DNA of 64,000 nt from DMER01 sp003451645 (lineage in GTDB: Bacteria > Pseudomonadota > Alphaproteobacteria > Micropepsales > Micropepsaceae). This document shows positions 33,924 through 42,128 of this stretch, piece by piece; the stretch's first letter is position 1, and every line of letters begins with the position of its first letter. The stretch covers positions 1 to 64,000 of the forward strand of contig DALYLR010000015.1 of NCBI GenBank assembly GCA_031976175.1, in the 5' to 3' direction. The position numbers and the translations under genes were made by a program. The notes under the pieces were generated by a model. That model saw nothing but the letters and a program-made list of their open reading frames with translations. It searched no databases and had not been told where the DNA came from.

Positions 33924-34766
33924 ATGGAGATCATACCGATGCCTGCTATTGCCGAAAAATTCGCCATTTGCGATCCCGTATGGTCGCGCCTGCGAGAGGA
34001 TGCGCTCACCCTCGCGCGGCAGGAGCCGATGCTCGCCTCCTTCGTGCATGCGACGATCCTCAATCATGAACGGCTTGAAGACGCGCTGACCTATCATCTG
34101 GCGCAAAAGCTCGCGAGCGCGGACATTGGCGCCTTGCAGGTTGCACGGGTGTTCAAGGAAGCGCTGGAGGCGCAGCCGGACATTGGCGATGCGGTGCGCG
34201 CGGACCTCTCCGCGATCTTTGAGCGCGATCCGGCCGTGCAGGCGCAGGTCGAGCCGTTCCTCTTTTTCAAGGGGTTCTTAGGGCTGCAAAGCTACCGGAT
34301 CATGCATTGGCTGTGGGGGCGGGGCCGGCGCGCGCTGGCGCTGCATTTCCAGAGCCGTATCAGTCAGTCCTTCGATATGGACGTCCACCCCGCTGCCGTC
34401 ATTGGCCGCGGCGTGATGATCGATCACGGCACGGGTGTCGTGATTGGCGAGACAGCCGTGGTTGAAGATGACGTCTCGATGCTGCATGGCGTGACGCTGG
34501 GCGGCACGGGCAAGGAGCATGGCGACCGCCATCCGAAGGTGCGCCGGGGCGTCATGATTGGCGCCAATGCGACGATCCTCGGCAATATCGAGGTGGGCGC
34601 CTATAGCCGGGTTGGCGCAGGCTCAGTCGTCGTGAACGCGGTGCCGGAGCGCTGCACGGTTGCGGGCGTGCCTGCGCGCGTCGTGGGTTGCGCGGGCTGT
34701 GACAAGCCCAGCCAGTCGATGGACCAAATGATCAGCGAGGGCTCCGCGCCCGATTATCAAATCTGA
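33924..34766 (+). CDS. cysE: Serine O-acetyltransferase
   Basis: CysE makes O-acetylserine, the precursor of cysteine. The 280-residue protein has the N-terminal helical domain, then the left-handed hexapeptide repeats, with MDVHPAAVIGRGVMIDHGTGVVIGETAVVEDDVSMLHGVTLGGTGK as the active-site region (Asp and His both visible). The C terminus ends in isoleucine (SAPDYQI), as required for docking into CysK to form the cysteine synthase complex. No cysK is in the window. Two starts fit: ATG 33924, or ATG 33939 with GGAG 9 bases upstream. The identity is secure. Confidence 0.96.
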   Translation: MEIIPMPAIAEKFAICDPVWSRLREDALTLARQEPMLASFVHATILNHERLEDALTYHLAQKLASADIGALQVARVFKEALEAQPDIGDAVRADLSAIFERDPAVQAQVEPFLFFKGFLGLQSYRIMHWLWGRGRRALALHFQSRISQSFDMDVHPAAVIGRGVMIDHGTGVVIGETAVVEDDVSMLHGVTLGGTGKEHGDRHPKVRRGVMIGANATILGNIEVGAYSRVGAGSVVVNAVPERCTVAGVPARVVGCAGCDKPSQSMDQMISEGSAPDYQI

Positions 34767-34778
34767 CGGGACGCCGGC

Positions 34779-35306
34779 TTGACCCTTCTTCAGCGCGATA
34801 GCGTGGCATTGCGGCCGCTCCAAGTGGCCGACGCGATCCCCATGTATGTGCCGTTTTGCGATCCGGCGCTTTATTTCTTTGTGCCCATGGACCCGCCCGC
34901 GACCTTGGGCGCCATGCAGGCGCGGTTTGAGGAACTGTGTTCCGGCGGGTCTGAAGATGGGCTGGAGACGTGGCAGAATTGGACCATCCGCCTGGAGGGT
35001 CATGACACGCCAATAGGCATTGTTGAGACGACGCTATTCCGCGATGCGCGCGCGCAAATCGGCTATTTCGTCTTTCGGGACTATTGGCGGCGCGGCATCG
35101 CCAGCATCGCCGTGGGGCTCGCGGTCGAACATCTACGCGAGGCATGTGCCGTGCGCCTGTGCGAGGCCTTTGTGGACACGCGCAATTTCGCCTCCATGCG
35201 GGTCTTGGAAAAGCTCGGCTTCACCGTCGCCGAATTCATCCCCCAGGCGGACTTCTTCAAAGGCCAGCACTCGGATGAATACCGCCTCGTCAATGTGATG
35301 GGGTAG
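34779..35306 (+). CDS. GNAT N-acetyltransferase (RimJ-like)
   Basis: A 175-residue acetyltransferase starting at TTG 34779, 12 bases behind cysE. It shows LRPLQVADAIPMYVPFCDP, then QIGYFVFRDYWRRGIASIAVGLAVEHL, the acetyl-CoA binding loop (RxxGIA), and VDTRNFASMRVLEKLGF, a hallmark of RimJ/RimL-type GNATs. The TTG start is supported by the close spacing, but a GC-rich leader makes it less certain. It probably shares a transcript with cysE. The substrate (ribosomal protein, small amine or antibiotic) is unknown. Confidence 0.86.
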   Translation: MTLLQRDSVALRPLQVADAIPMYVPFCDPALYFFVPMDPPATLGAMQARFEELCSGGSEDGLETWQNWTIRLEGHDTPIGIVETTLFRDARAQIGYFVFRDYWRRGIASIAVGLAVEHLREACAVRLCEAFVDTRNFASMRVLEKLGFTVAEFIPQADFFKGQHSDEYRLVNVMG

Positions 35307-35439
35307 GGGACGGTTTAGAAAGTCGTCGAAAAACCCATTTTTGCCACTGATTTAATGATCGGCAAGACACGAAAGCTATTCACTCTTCTGGAATCTTGCT
35401 ACCCCATCGTCTGCGACTTGATTCAGGACGAGGTGCAAA

Positions 35440-36255
35440 ATGCCAGTGTCGGCAAAGGTCGAAACAAGAATCTCCACAGAGCTTAAGAGATTTCAAACAA
35501 TACTGGCAGCTGCTAAACAACGAGACGTGTCAGAAGCGGACACTGTTGTGATCCTTACAGATTTTCTGTCTGCCGTTCTTGGGTACGATAAGTACCAGCA
35601 CATTACGCGAGAGTTTGCGATCCGTGGCACTTACGTGGATTTAGCAGTCAGGGTCGATGGCGACATCAGGTTTCTAATTGAAGCCAAAGCAATTGGTGTC
35701 GAACTAAAAGAGAATCATGTGAAGCAGGCGATAGATTACGGCGCGAACAACGGGTTGGATTGGGTGATTTTGAGTAACGGCGCTGTTTGGCGTGCTTACA
35801 AGATTCAGTTCACGCAACCGATCGACAAGACTCTGGTTTTCGATTTGGATCTATTGGGCAGAAGCCACAAAGATGCTGAGGTCATTGAGTGCCTTGGGAG
35901 CTTGTCCAAAGAAGGGTTTTCCAGGGGATCCATGGCGGATCTGCTCGAGCAAAGGCAATTGACTAGCGCATATACTATCGCTGCCGCCCTGTTGTCAGAG
36001 ACCCTCGTTGACCAACTGCGCAAAGAATTGCGAAGAATGGCTCCGAGCTTGAAAGTAGACAATGAATACTTGGCCGCCTTGCTCTCCAACGAAGTCATAA
36101 AGCGCGAACTTGTCGATAGCGATGCAGCAAAATCTGCGCGGTTGCTGGTCCGCAAGCTACAGAGGAATTGGGAGAAGGAGCGAAAAGTCTCGAGTAAGCC
36201 TGAGGCTATCGCGGCAACGGCCGTGCAGTCCCCGGAGAGCGAGAGCGGCGAATAG
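35440..36255 (+). CDS. Solitary HsdR N-terminal-type PD-(D/E)XK nuclease
   Basis: A 271-residue protein that resembles the N-terminal nuclease domain of type I restriction subunit R. FAIRGTYVDLAVRVDGDIRFLIEAKAIG gives Asp67 and Glu81-x-Lys83 of the PD-(D/E)XK site, followed by ENHVKQAIDYGANNGLDWVILSNGAVW with the usual glutamine (Q96) region. No helicase, methylase or specificity gene is nearby. The gene is less GC-rich than its neighbours. A lone enzyme of this kind may act in phage defence, but alone this would be novel. Start by AGGTG. Confidence 0.82.
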   Translation: MPVSAKVETRISTELKRFQTILAAAKQRDVSEADTVVILTDFLSAVLGYDKYQHITREFAIRGTYVDLAVRVDGDIRFLIEAKAIGVELKENHVKQAIDYGANNGLDWVILSNGAVWRAYKIQFTQPIDKTLVFDLDLLGRSHKDAEVIECLGSLSKEGFSRGSMADLLEQRQLTSAYTIAAALLSETLVDQLRKELRRMAPSLKVDNEYLAALLSNEVIKRELVDSDAAKSARLLVRKLQRNWEKERKVSSKPEAIAATAVQSPESESGE

Positions 36256-36294
36256 GCCGGCTGGACCCCGCTCGGCACCAAATACCTCAGTCAC

Positions 36295-36326
36295 AAAAAA
36301 AGAGGCCCCGCCGTCATCGGGGCCTC
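36295..36326 (-). terminator. Intrinsic terminator on the minus strand
   Basis: The arms GAGGCCCCG (36302-36310) and CGGGGCCTC (36318-36326) form a perfect 9-base stem with a 7-base loop. On the minus strand the stem is followed by seven T's (36301-36295). It must end a leftward transcript, either that of the PuuB-like gene or of the 30-codon ORF at 36383-36475, and it insulates the nuclease gene on the other side. Confidence 0.9.
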
Positions 36327-36382
36327 CCGTGAGATATGCGCGGTTTGTGGCGCGCGCCTGTGCTGTCCTTTACCGCTCTGGG

Positions 36383-36475
36383 TTAGGACCGGAAATTCTG
36401 AGCGTCCAAAGAGGCTGCTCCAAGGACGAACCGAACCCCACACGCGCCCTCTAGCGCTAAGATCCCACTCGACAT
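36383..36475 (-). CDS. 30-residue ORF behind a perfect extended Shine-Dalgarno sequence
   Basis: The reading frame ATG..TAA gives MSSGILALEGACGVRFVLGA followed by a further ten residues ending FRS. Directly upstream is AGAAAGGAGGTGATCC (36492-36477), complementary over 16 bases to the consensus 3' end of 16S rRNA, with a GGAGG core 7 bases from the ATG. Such a match is rarely seen for an ordinary gene. The peptide is not one I recognise, but codons 5-8 and 16-21 are hydrophobic. It lies behind the puuB-like gene and before a strong terminator (36295-36326), so it is a leader, a tiny protein or part of a small RNA. It is also possible that the site serves no translation. Confidence 0.5.
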   Translation of the reverse strand: MSSGILALEGACGVRFVLGAASLDAQNFRS

Positions 36476-36571
36476 CGGATCACCTCCTTTCTGTTGTTAC
36501 GACCAAGACCGCCTACATGCCACAAAATGTCGGCGGAAAAAAGGCCCGCCTCGCTTTGTCGTAAATGGGCG

Positions 36572-37858
36572 TCAGAGCCGGTCCCGCAGCGCAAACCACA
36601 AGAATGCCAAGTGAAAGAGCGCCCGGTGCATCCAGGGGCCGCCCGGGATCTTGGGGATCTTCAGCGCGCCATAGACATCGAACTTAGCACTTTGGCCATG
36701 GATGGCCTCGGCGATCAGCGTGCCCACATGCCCGGCAATCGCCAGACCTTGCCCGGAATAGCCTTGCGCGAAGTAGATATTGCCGTCGATCCGGCCCACA
36801 TGCGGCAGCCGCGGAACCGTGATCGCCAGCCGCCCGCCCCAGCAATAGTCAAAGCGGACGCCCGTCAATTGCGGGAACACACGCTCAAGGCTCGGCCGGA
36901 CCAGCGGCTCAATCGCGTGCGGCTCATCATTGCCAAAGGTCTCGCCCGCCCCAAACAGCAGCCGCCCGTCAGGCGTAAGGCGGTAATAGTCCAGGACGAA
37001 CTTTGTATCGGCGACGGCCGCACCACTGGGGATCAGCGCCTTGGCGCGCGCGGGCTCTAGAACCTCGGTCGCGGCAATGTAATTGCCGATGGTGAACGCA
37101 TAAGGCGCGATGAGCGGTTCCAGACCATCGAGATAGGCATTGCAGGCGAGCACCAGAAAATCGGCCGTCACCTCTCCGTGTGGGGTCTTGATCGTCAGGG
37201 TCCGGCCTTTTGCCACCGACAAAGCGGGGCTGTCCTCATAGATTTGTGCCCTTGCCTTGGCGGCCAGGCGTGCGAGGCTTTGCGTGAATTTTAAGGGATG
37301 CAGATGCGCGGCGTCTGCATCGTAAAGCCCGCCATGATAGAGCGCACTCGCGACATAGTTGCCGACCTCCGCCCGCGGCACATAACGGGCATGGGTGTAG
37401 CCATAGACCTTCTCCAGATGCTCCGCATACTGATGCAATTCGCGGGCGTGCGAGGGTTTCCAGGCGGTGATGATGTGCCCCGGTGCCATGTCCACGTCCA
37501 TGGCGTGTTCCTGGATAAGCCGTTTGACGCGGGTCTTGGCGTCCTCCGCCAAGGACCACAGCGCCTGAGCGGGGCCTGCCCCATATTCGGCCTCGAGCAC
37601 AGTTTGGTCTTGGCGCTGGCCGCTGAGCAATTGGCCGCCATTGCGCCCTGAGGCGCCCCAGCCAACTCTGCGCGCTTCGAGGAGGATGACCGAATGGCCG
37701 AGCTCAGCCGCATGTAGCGCGGCATTGAGGCCTGTCAGCCCGCCGCCAATGACGCAGACATCACAACGCTGCGCTCCCCGATATGTTGGATAAAGCTCCG
37801 GCGTGCCCGCGGTCGCCGCATAATATGAGTGGGGATGGTTCGGGCCAGAGGTCGTCAT
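36572..37858 (-). CDS. Gamma-glutamylputrescine oxidase-like FAD protein (PuuB/OrdL)
   Basis: A 428-residue flavoprotein. CDVCVIGGGLTGLNAALHAAELGHSVILLEA (residues 32-62) is the FAD dinucleotide-binding fold, and GWGASGRNGGQLLSGQRQD follows, typical of PuuB/OrdL. PuuB oxidises gamma-glutamylputrescine on the way to GABA; the gabD gene at 13.9-15.4 kb would take the product further. The C-terminal GGRLAITVPRLPHVGRIDGNIYFAQGYSGQGLAIAGHVG matches the family. It is divergent from DUF3126. I saw no other puu genes, so substrate is inferred. Confidence 0.88.
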   Translation of the reverse strand: MTTSGPNHPHSYYAATAGTPELYPTYRGAQRCDVCVIGGGLTGLNAALHAAELGHSVILLEARRVGWGASGRNGGQLLSGQRQDQTVLEAEYGAGPAQALWSLAEDAKTRVKRLIQEHAMDVDMAPGHIITAWKPSHARELHQYAEHLEKVYGYTHARYVPRAEVGNYVASALYHGGLYDADAAHLHPLKFTQSLARLAAKARAQIYEDSPALSVAKGRTLTIKTPHGEVTADFLVLACNAYLDGLEPLIAPYAFTIGNYIAATEVLEPARAKALIPSGAAVADTKFVLDYYRLTPDGRLLFGAGETFGNDEPHAIEPLVRPSLERVFPQLTGVRFDYCWGGRLAITVPRLPHVGRIDGNIYFAQGYSGQGLAIAGHVGTLIAEAIHGQSAKFDVYGALKIPKIPGGPWMHRALFHLAFLWFALRDRL

Positions 37859-37925
37859 GGGCGCTCCAGCCTCTCAATGGGTGCTTGACGGGCGCACGGC
37901 AAAAGGCTTGCTTCTCAGGAGATCA

Positions 37926-38183
37926 ATGGCAAAGGAGACTCGCGTGGACAAGGTCGAAATCCTGCGCGTACAGAAATATCTGCGCGATACCTTCCGTCTG
38001 GACACCATTCATGTTGAGGCGCGCCCCAACAAGAAGGATTCGGCCGAAGTGATGGTTGGCGATGAGTTTATTGGTGTGATCAGCAGGGACGACGAAGACG
38101 GCGAGGTCTGCTATCAGTTCAATATGGCGATCCTGGACATTGATTTGCCGCCGGCCTCGGCCGTGACAAAGAAGCCGTCCTAA
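37926..38183 (+). CDS. DUF3126 family protein
   Basis: An 85-residue protein: VDKVEILRVQKYLRDTFRLDTIHVEARPNKKDSAEVMVGDEFIGVISRDDEDGEVCYQFNMAILDIDL. It matches DUF3126, a small protein confined to Alphaproteobacteria with no known role. It has a beta-rich centre with several acidic residues and a helix at the front. The ATG at 37926 follows AGGAG by six bases; the longer frame from 37857 has no site. It is divergent from the PuuB-like gene across about 67 bases. The family is secure, the function is not known. Confidence 0.88.
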   Translation: MAKETRVDKVEILRVQKYLRDTFRLDTIHVEARPNKKDSAEVMVGDEFIGVISRDDEDGEVCYQFNMAILDIDLPPASAVTKKPS

Positions 38184-38193
38184 GGGGCGGCCG

Positions 38194-38937
38194 CTATTTG
38201 TCCGCAGGCGTCTCGCCACGGAATTCTTTCAACAAGCGCACCACGCCCTGGTCGATGGTGGTCCATTCGGCCAGTTGCGAGCGCTTAAACCGGTAGGTCA
38301 CAGCCACCGTGTCCCGCTCCGCCGGTTTGATCGTGCGCCAGCAATTGGGTCCAGCCGCCGGATCTCCAACGGTCTCGCAATGGATCACAATCAGCGCCTC
38401 GCCCGCCGTAAAGGTATAGAGCTCGAGCCCATTGGCGCCGGCTGAGGGCATGACAAATTTTGTAAAGCCATAAGGTCCCGGCTCGCCATCCGGGCTTGAT
38501 GCCATCGGGCGTTGGACCTTCTCAAAGCGGTCCTTTTCGGACTTCCGGTCTTTGGTGACGCCAATATTCACCTGCACGACCTTGGAGTCCGGCGTGTTGG
38601 CGGCGAATAGCTTGCCGTCCTGCGCGCTCCATCCCCGCATGTCGGGCAGAAGAGCACTGAGGCGCACATCGTCTTGATCGCCGCCCGCGCGGTTGCGGCC
38701 AAGCGGCAGGTAATTTGCGGGGATGGTTAAGGAGTACCCTTCAATCGCCAACTCGACCGGTTCTTTGGAGTCCGTGGGGTTGGGGGTGGTCCCAGACAGA
38801 TCGATGCTCGGCCCCGCCATGAACCAATAGAGAATGGCGCCAATCACGATGACTGCAGCGACGAGCTCCAGCGGCACGAACCAACTGCGCCCACGCTTCA
38901 ATTCACCACCAAAATCCGAATTATCCTGCCCGGACAT
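38194..38937 (-). CDS. Membrane-anchored hypothetical protein
   Basis: A 247-residue protein. After a polar N terminus (MSGQDNSDFGGELKRGRSWF) one membrane helix, VPLELVAAVIVIGAILYWFMAG, anchors a large soluble domain that should face the periplasm. The domain contains EGYSLTIPANYLPLGRN and the single cysteine pair region IHCETVGDPAAGPNCWRT. I do not recognise the family. The ATG at 38937 is preceded by AGGCG; longer readings to 39126 would overlap the opposite gene. It converges on DUF3126 (10 bases between the stops). Confidence 0.72.
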   Translation of the reverse strand: MSGQDNSDFGGELKRGRSWFVPLELVAAVIVIGAILYWFMAGPSIDLSGTTPNPTDSKEPVELAIEGYSLTIPANYLPLGRNRAGGDQDDVRLSALLPDMRGWSAQDGKLFAANTPDSKVVQVNIGVTKDRKSEKDRFEKVQRPMASSPDGEPGPYGFTKFVMPSAGANGLELYTFTAGEALIVIHCETVGDPAAGPNCWRTIKPAERDTVAVTYRFKRSQLAEWTTIDQGVVRLLKEFRGETPADK

Positions 38938-39100
38938 TCGCCTGTTCGACTCCCTCACTACGCCGCGCAAAAACTGCCCCAGTTGTGTTGCACTTGCAAT
39001 CATTGCGGTGTCGCAAACGAGTGACAGCCGTCGCTGAAGTGCGGCACCTGGCCAGGCCTTTGCAGTTTGAAGTCCTGTCACTTCAGAACGGGACAGGTCC

Positions 39101-39409
39101 ATGGAAATCTTCAGCGCTTTCGTCATGTGTTTGATCGGTGGCTACGCGATTTCTTATCCAGCAGCGTTTTTCTTTACCTGGGCGACCGATCAAAGCGGGC
39201 GGGCGGAAGGCGCGGATGCGGTCAAGGCCTACCGCCTCACTGCAATTGGCTTGCTGGTCCTTGCGGGGCCATTTCTGTTGGCCCGTCAAGCCATTGCCGC
39301 GCAGACTGACCGCGCTTGGCCCGAGAGCCACCTGACCGCCACTTATGCCCTGAGCGGCTTGTGGAGCGTGATCATCGGGTTTGGGGTAGCGCAGTTGCTG
39401 ATTGGTTAG
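39101..39409 (+). CDS. Small membrane protein (DUF6949-like)
   Basis: A 102-residue protein with three hydrophobic segments: FSAFVMCLIGGYAISYPAAFFF, LTAIGLLVLAGPFLLARQAI and LSGLWSVIIGFGVAQLLIG. I recall similar alphaproteobacterial proteins under DUF6949, and the sizes agree. The ATG follows GGGACAGGTCC. It is divergent from the gene at 38194-38937, sharing a 163-base region. Function unknown. Confidence 0.74.
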   Translation: MEIFSAFVMCLIGGYAISYPAAFFFTWATDQSGRAEGADAVKAYRLTAIGLLVLAGPFLLARQAIAAQTDRAWPESHLTATYALSGLWSVIIGFGVAQLLIG

Positions 39410-39542
39410 GTGCGAACGATCTCTTCACAATTCAGCGAATGGCTGGGTGACACCAGCGTCAATTTGTCGTCCCCAACTTGATTTTTACCCGCTCGGGTCC
39501 TTATTGCAGTGCAGCAAGCATCTGCGATCAGGAGTGCGATCT

Positions 39543-39809
39543 ATGAGTGTATTTTGGGGGTTAGCCTATCTGAGCGTGACAGCGGCTGTCGCGGCGGCGG
39601 TGCAAGCCGGTTTGATTTTCACAGGCGATGCATTCTTTCTGGTGGCCTCTATCGTCGCCATTTTCACTGGCCATGCGGTCGTTGTGATCAGCGAGGGGCA
39701 AGGTGCTGACCATGCACGAGGCTCCAGGATGCTCCCAGTGGCTGCCTCTTATGCTGCGTGCTTCGTGGTGTTGGGCGCCTTAAGCATGCGCGCGCTGTCG
39801 CTTGTCTAA
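39543..39809 (+). CDS. Small membrane protein, unknown
   Basis: An 88-residue protein with three hydrophobic segments: FWGLAYLSVTAAVAAAVQAGLIF, FFLVASIVAIFTGHAVVVI and LPVAASYAACFVVLGALSM. I do not recognise it. The start at 39543 is set by AGGAG eight bases upstream; the longer reading from 39402 has no such site. It follows another small membrane protein by 133 bases and ends convergent with the next gene (4-base overlap). Possibly the two small proteins form one functional set. Confidence 0.66.
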   Translation: MSVFWGLAYLSVTAAVAAAVQAGLIFTGDAFFLVASIVAIFTGHAVVVISEGQGADHARGSRMLPVAASYAACFVVLGALSMRALSLV

Positions 39810-40312
39810 CGGGTGGTCACGCCTGCGGGCTGCAGAATGGCCTTGTTGCGCAGTGCAGGTGCCTGATCGCTAAGACGGGGGTGTGGCGCGGCCACGCCCT
39901 GATCGAGACCCAAATGGTCAGCCACCGCCTTCAGGATTTCGCCGCGCTCGGTCTCGCTCGTGTCTTGGCGCACCTGCCAGGCCGCGATCTGCGCGCCGTT
40001 TGCTGCCCCGACAATGACGGAGCGGCCCAGAGGGCTCACTGAAACGCGCACGTGGTTGGGACCAAAGGGCGACATCAGGGTGACCGAGGAACCCGCTGGC
40101 ATCGCGCTCTCATTGATGAGCCCGCGGATCTGACTCGCGACATCCATGGGCGCCAAGTTGGCTGCCCGAATTTGCGCGGTCAGGGCCGGCGAATGCGCCG
40201 CCTGATTAAGGTAATCCGCGTCGGCCGCAACCGCCGCCACTCCGCCAGCGAGGCATGCTGCGCCAACAAAAGCCCCAAAAACCAGCCGGGTAGTCATGCG
40301 CTGTCCGTTCAT
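39806..40312 (-). CDS. Exported hypothetical protein
   Basis: A 168-residue protein. The signal peptide is MTTRLVFGAFVGAACLAGGVAAVAADA (start at the second ATG) or with five residues added. The mature protein contains SQIRGLINESAMPAGSSVTLMSPFGPNHVRVSVSPLGRSVIVGAANGAQIAAWQVR, which is beta-rich with no cysteine. I do not recognise the family. The ATG at 40312 has GGAAAGG somewhat far (11 bases) upstream. It is convergent with the preceding small membrane protein and divergent from the YbjN gene. Confidence 0.68.
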   Translation of the reverse strand: MNGQRMTTRLVFGAFVGAACLAGGVAAVAADADYLNQAAHSPALTAQIRAANLAPMDVASQIRGLINESAMPAGSSVTLMSPFGPNHVRVSVSPLGRSVIVGAANGAQIAAWQVRQDTSETERGEILKAVADHLGLDQGVAAPHPRLSDQAPALRNKAILQPAGVTTR

Positions 40313-40459
40313 GCCTGTCGCAACCTTTCCTAAACACTACCAGTGGGCGATCAGTCCGTAAATGGCGCAATGGTCAGCCCTTGGTCGCCAGCGGCAATCC
40401 ATGTTACCGTCTTGTAGTGGGAGACACGGGCCGGGGACGCCCAGGGTTTGGGGGAAGCA

Positions 40460-40936
40460 ATGGTTAAAGGCCTTATGGCTTGTTTTGGCGCACTCTTGCT
40501 GGTGATGATGACGGCTGCAGCAAGCGCCAAGCCAATTCCCCTGGGCGGCATCACCGTTTTAGAACTAGAGGGCGTGCTCAAGTCGCAGGGTCTGGCAGTT
40601 ACCCAAGACAAGGACGAGCAAGGCCGCGTGTTTCTGAAGACTGAGCTGTCGGGAAAGATATTTATCGTCGAACTGCTGAACTGCCAAAAGAGCCGCTGCG
40701 GCTCGGTGCAGTTCTGGACCCTTTTCAAGGGGCAGGGCACTTGGACCCTTGCTCGCGTCAATCAGTGGAACAGCACGCACCGCTTTGCCTATGCCTATCT
40801 CGACGACGACAAGGATGTGGTGCTCAAATCAGATTTCTTCGTGGAGCGCGGCACGACCACGGACTTCGTCGTATCGCAGCTGGAGCTCTGGCAATTGGCG
40901 CTCGAAGAATTCGCACGCTACCAAGGCGCGATATAG
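40460..40936 (+). CDS. YbjN domain protein, exported
   Basis: A 158-residue protein. The signal peptide is MVKGLMACFGALLLVMMTAAASA. The mature part, GGITVLELEGVLKSQGLAVTQDKDEQGRVFLKTELSGKIFIVELLNCQKSRCGSVQFWTLF, is a YbjN-like (type III secretion chaperone-fold) domain, here secreted and with a C-x4-C pair. Exported YbjN proteins of this kind are common in Alphaproteobacteria, with unknown roles. The ATG at 40460 follows GGGGGAAGCA. It converges with phoH across a stem-loop at 40943-40965. Confidence 0.8.
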   Translation: MVKGLMACFGALLLVMMTAAASAKPIPLGGITVLELEGVLKSQGLAVTQDKDEQGRVFLKTELSGKIFIVELLNCQKSRCGSVQFWTLFKGQGTWTLARVNQWNSTHRFAYAYLDDDKDVVLKSDFFVERGTTTDFVVSQLELWQLALEEFARYQGAI

Positions 40937-40942
40937 GCGCGA

Positions 40943-40965
40943 GGGCGGCACACCCGGTGCCGCCC
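40943..40965. terminator. Stem-loop between convergent ybjN-like and phoH genes
   Basis: The arms GGGCGGCAC (40943-40951) and GTGCCGCCC (40957-40965) form a perfect 9-base stem with a 5-base loop. It is centred between the stops of two convergent genes (40936 and 40980). No T-run follows on either strand, so it may be a weak or Rho-assisted terminator or an mRNA end stabiliser. Confidence 0.55.
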
Positions 40966-40979
40966 GCGTCCAGTTTCAT

Positions 40980-41720
40980 TCAGAGCACCGTCAACATCGT
41001 CGCCACGAGCGGATGGCGGACAATATCCCGGTCGTTCATGCGTACGACGGCGATGTCCTCAAGCGGCTCCATCTTGTCCGCGATTTGGCCCAGGCCCGAC
41101 ATGCCCGGCAACAGATCCGTTTGCTCGGGATCGCCGGTAAGGATCATGGTCGAGTGCCAACCGAGCCGCGTCAGCAGCATTTTCAGCTGCCCATAGGTGC
41201 AGTTCTGCGCCTCATCGATCACGATGAAGGCATTGTTCAGTGTGCGGCCGCGCATATAGGCGACGGGGGCGATTTCGATGATGCCCTCTGCCAGATAGGT
41301 CTTCAGGCGCTTGGCACCGAGACGGTCTGACAAGGCGTCATAGAGTGGGCGCAAATAGGGGGCGAGCTTGTCCTCAAGCGCACCCGGCAGAAAGCCCAAG
41401 CTTTCTCCCGCTTCGACGGCAGGCCGCGACAGGATGATCCGGCTGGCCTTGCCCGCCTCAAGCGCCTCAACGGCTTTGGCAATAGCAAGAAATGTCTTGC
41501 CGGTGCCTGCGGGACCAACGGCCACGATCATGTTGCTGGTGTCGATGGCCTCAAGGAGCCTGCGCTGATTATCGCTGCATGGGCGAATGTTTTTCACATA
41601 GGGTTTGTCACGCTCTTCGCGTTCCAGCGGTGACCAGCTGTTGCCTGTTGGGAAAAGGGCGCGAACCTTTCCCCCGTCTTGAAATTTTTCTTTTTGTTGG
41701 CGTTGTGCGCGTTTGCCCAT
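40980..41720 (-). CDS. phoH: PhoH-like ATPase (KH-less type)
   Basis: A 246-residue P-loop protein. MIVAVGPAGTGKTFLAIAKAVEAL is the Walker A region, with SRPAVEAGESLGFLPGALEDKLAPYLRPLYDAL and NAFIVIDEAQNCTYGQLKMLLTRLG (Walker B, DEAQN) following. These are PhoH family signatures; the protein binds ATP and may act as an RNA helicase. The N terminus is very basic (MGKRAQRQQKEKFQDGGKV). I chose the second ATG at 41720, after AGGGGATTGAGA. There is no adjacent ybeY, so this is not the common phoH-ybeY operon. Confidence 0.92.
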   Translation of the reverse strand: MGKRAQRQQKEKFQDGGKVRALFPTGNSWSPLEREERDKPYVKNIRPCSDNQRRLLEAIDTSNMIVAVGPAGTGKTFLAIAKAVEALEAGKASRIILSRPAVEAGESLGFLPGALEDKLAPYLRPLYDALSDRLGAKRLKTYLAEGIIEIAPVAYMRGRTLNNAFIVIDEAQNCTYGQLKMLLTRLGWHSTMILTGDPEQTDLLPGMSGLGQIADKMEPLEDIAVVRMNDRDIVRHPLVATMLTVL

Positions 41721-42128
41721 TCTCAATCCCCTGAAATGCTAAATTGTGATTAAGGCACGTCAATTGGTTGTCGGCGCTGCTGTACTCAGCGCGGCGGTGC
41801 CTCCCTTTGCTGATGCGGATGGATGCGGCAGAGCCACGGACGGTGGGGCCGTTAGGCTGCTCGCATTTAGGCGAACAAGCCTCAGGCCGCATGAATGAGC
41901 GCAGTGCCATTGGGCAATCACGCGCGCGGTACCTCTCGAATCGAGACCACTCTGAGGGACCATACCGTGTTGGGCAGGGCGGGTAACATGATCCCATCAG
42001 ATTAAACTTAAATCCTATCAGCCATGTTAAAGCAGCCACATGCGCTGAACCGTTGCTCGAACCTTAAGCGGCCATCTGCGGGCGTTGACGGCGGACAGGG
42101 CCGGCGCTCAAATGGGACAGGGATTGAG
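41721..42128. other. Non-coding gap between divergent phoH and the sulfotransferase gene
   Basis: This 408-base stretch has no reading frame with a coding look; those present have no site and carry proline/arginine-rich text. It should hold the two promoters. The stretch 41980-42030 is locally AT-rich (AGATTAAACTTAAATCC), and it is the best place for promoter signals. I saw no convincing RNA gene; a structured leader or an sRNA cannot be excluded. Confidence 0.5.

Noticed and set aside
36476..36492. A fragment of 16S rRNA (GGATCACCTCCTTTCT on the plus strand)
   Set aside because: The match ends within 16 bases and no 16S sequence precedes it; the minus-strand reading as a Shine-Dalgarno sequence next to an ATG explains it better.
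41721..42128. A 6S or SRP RNA gene in the gap before the sulfotransferase gene
   Set aside because: I could not find the conserved SRP tetraloop region or a long 6S-like hairpin with a central bubble.
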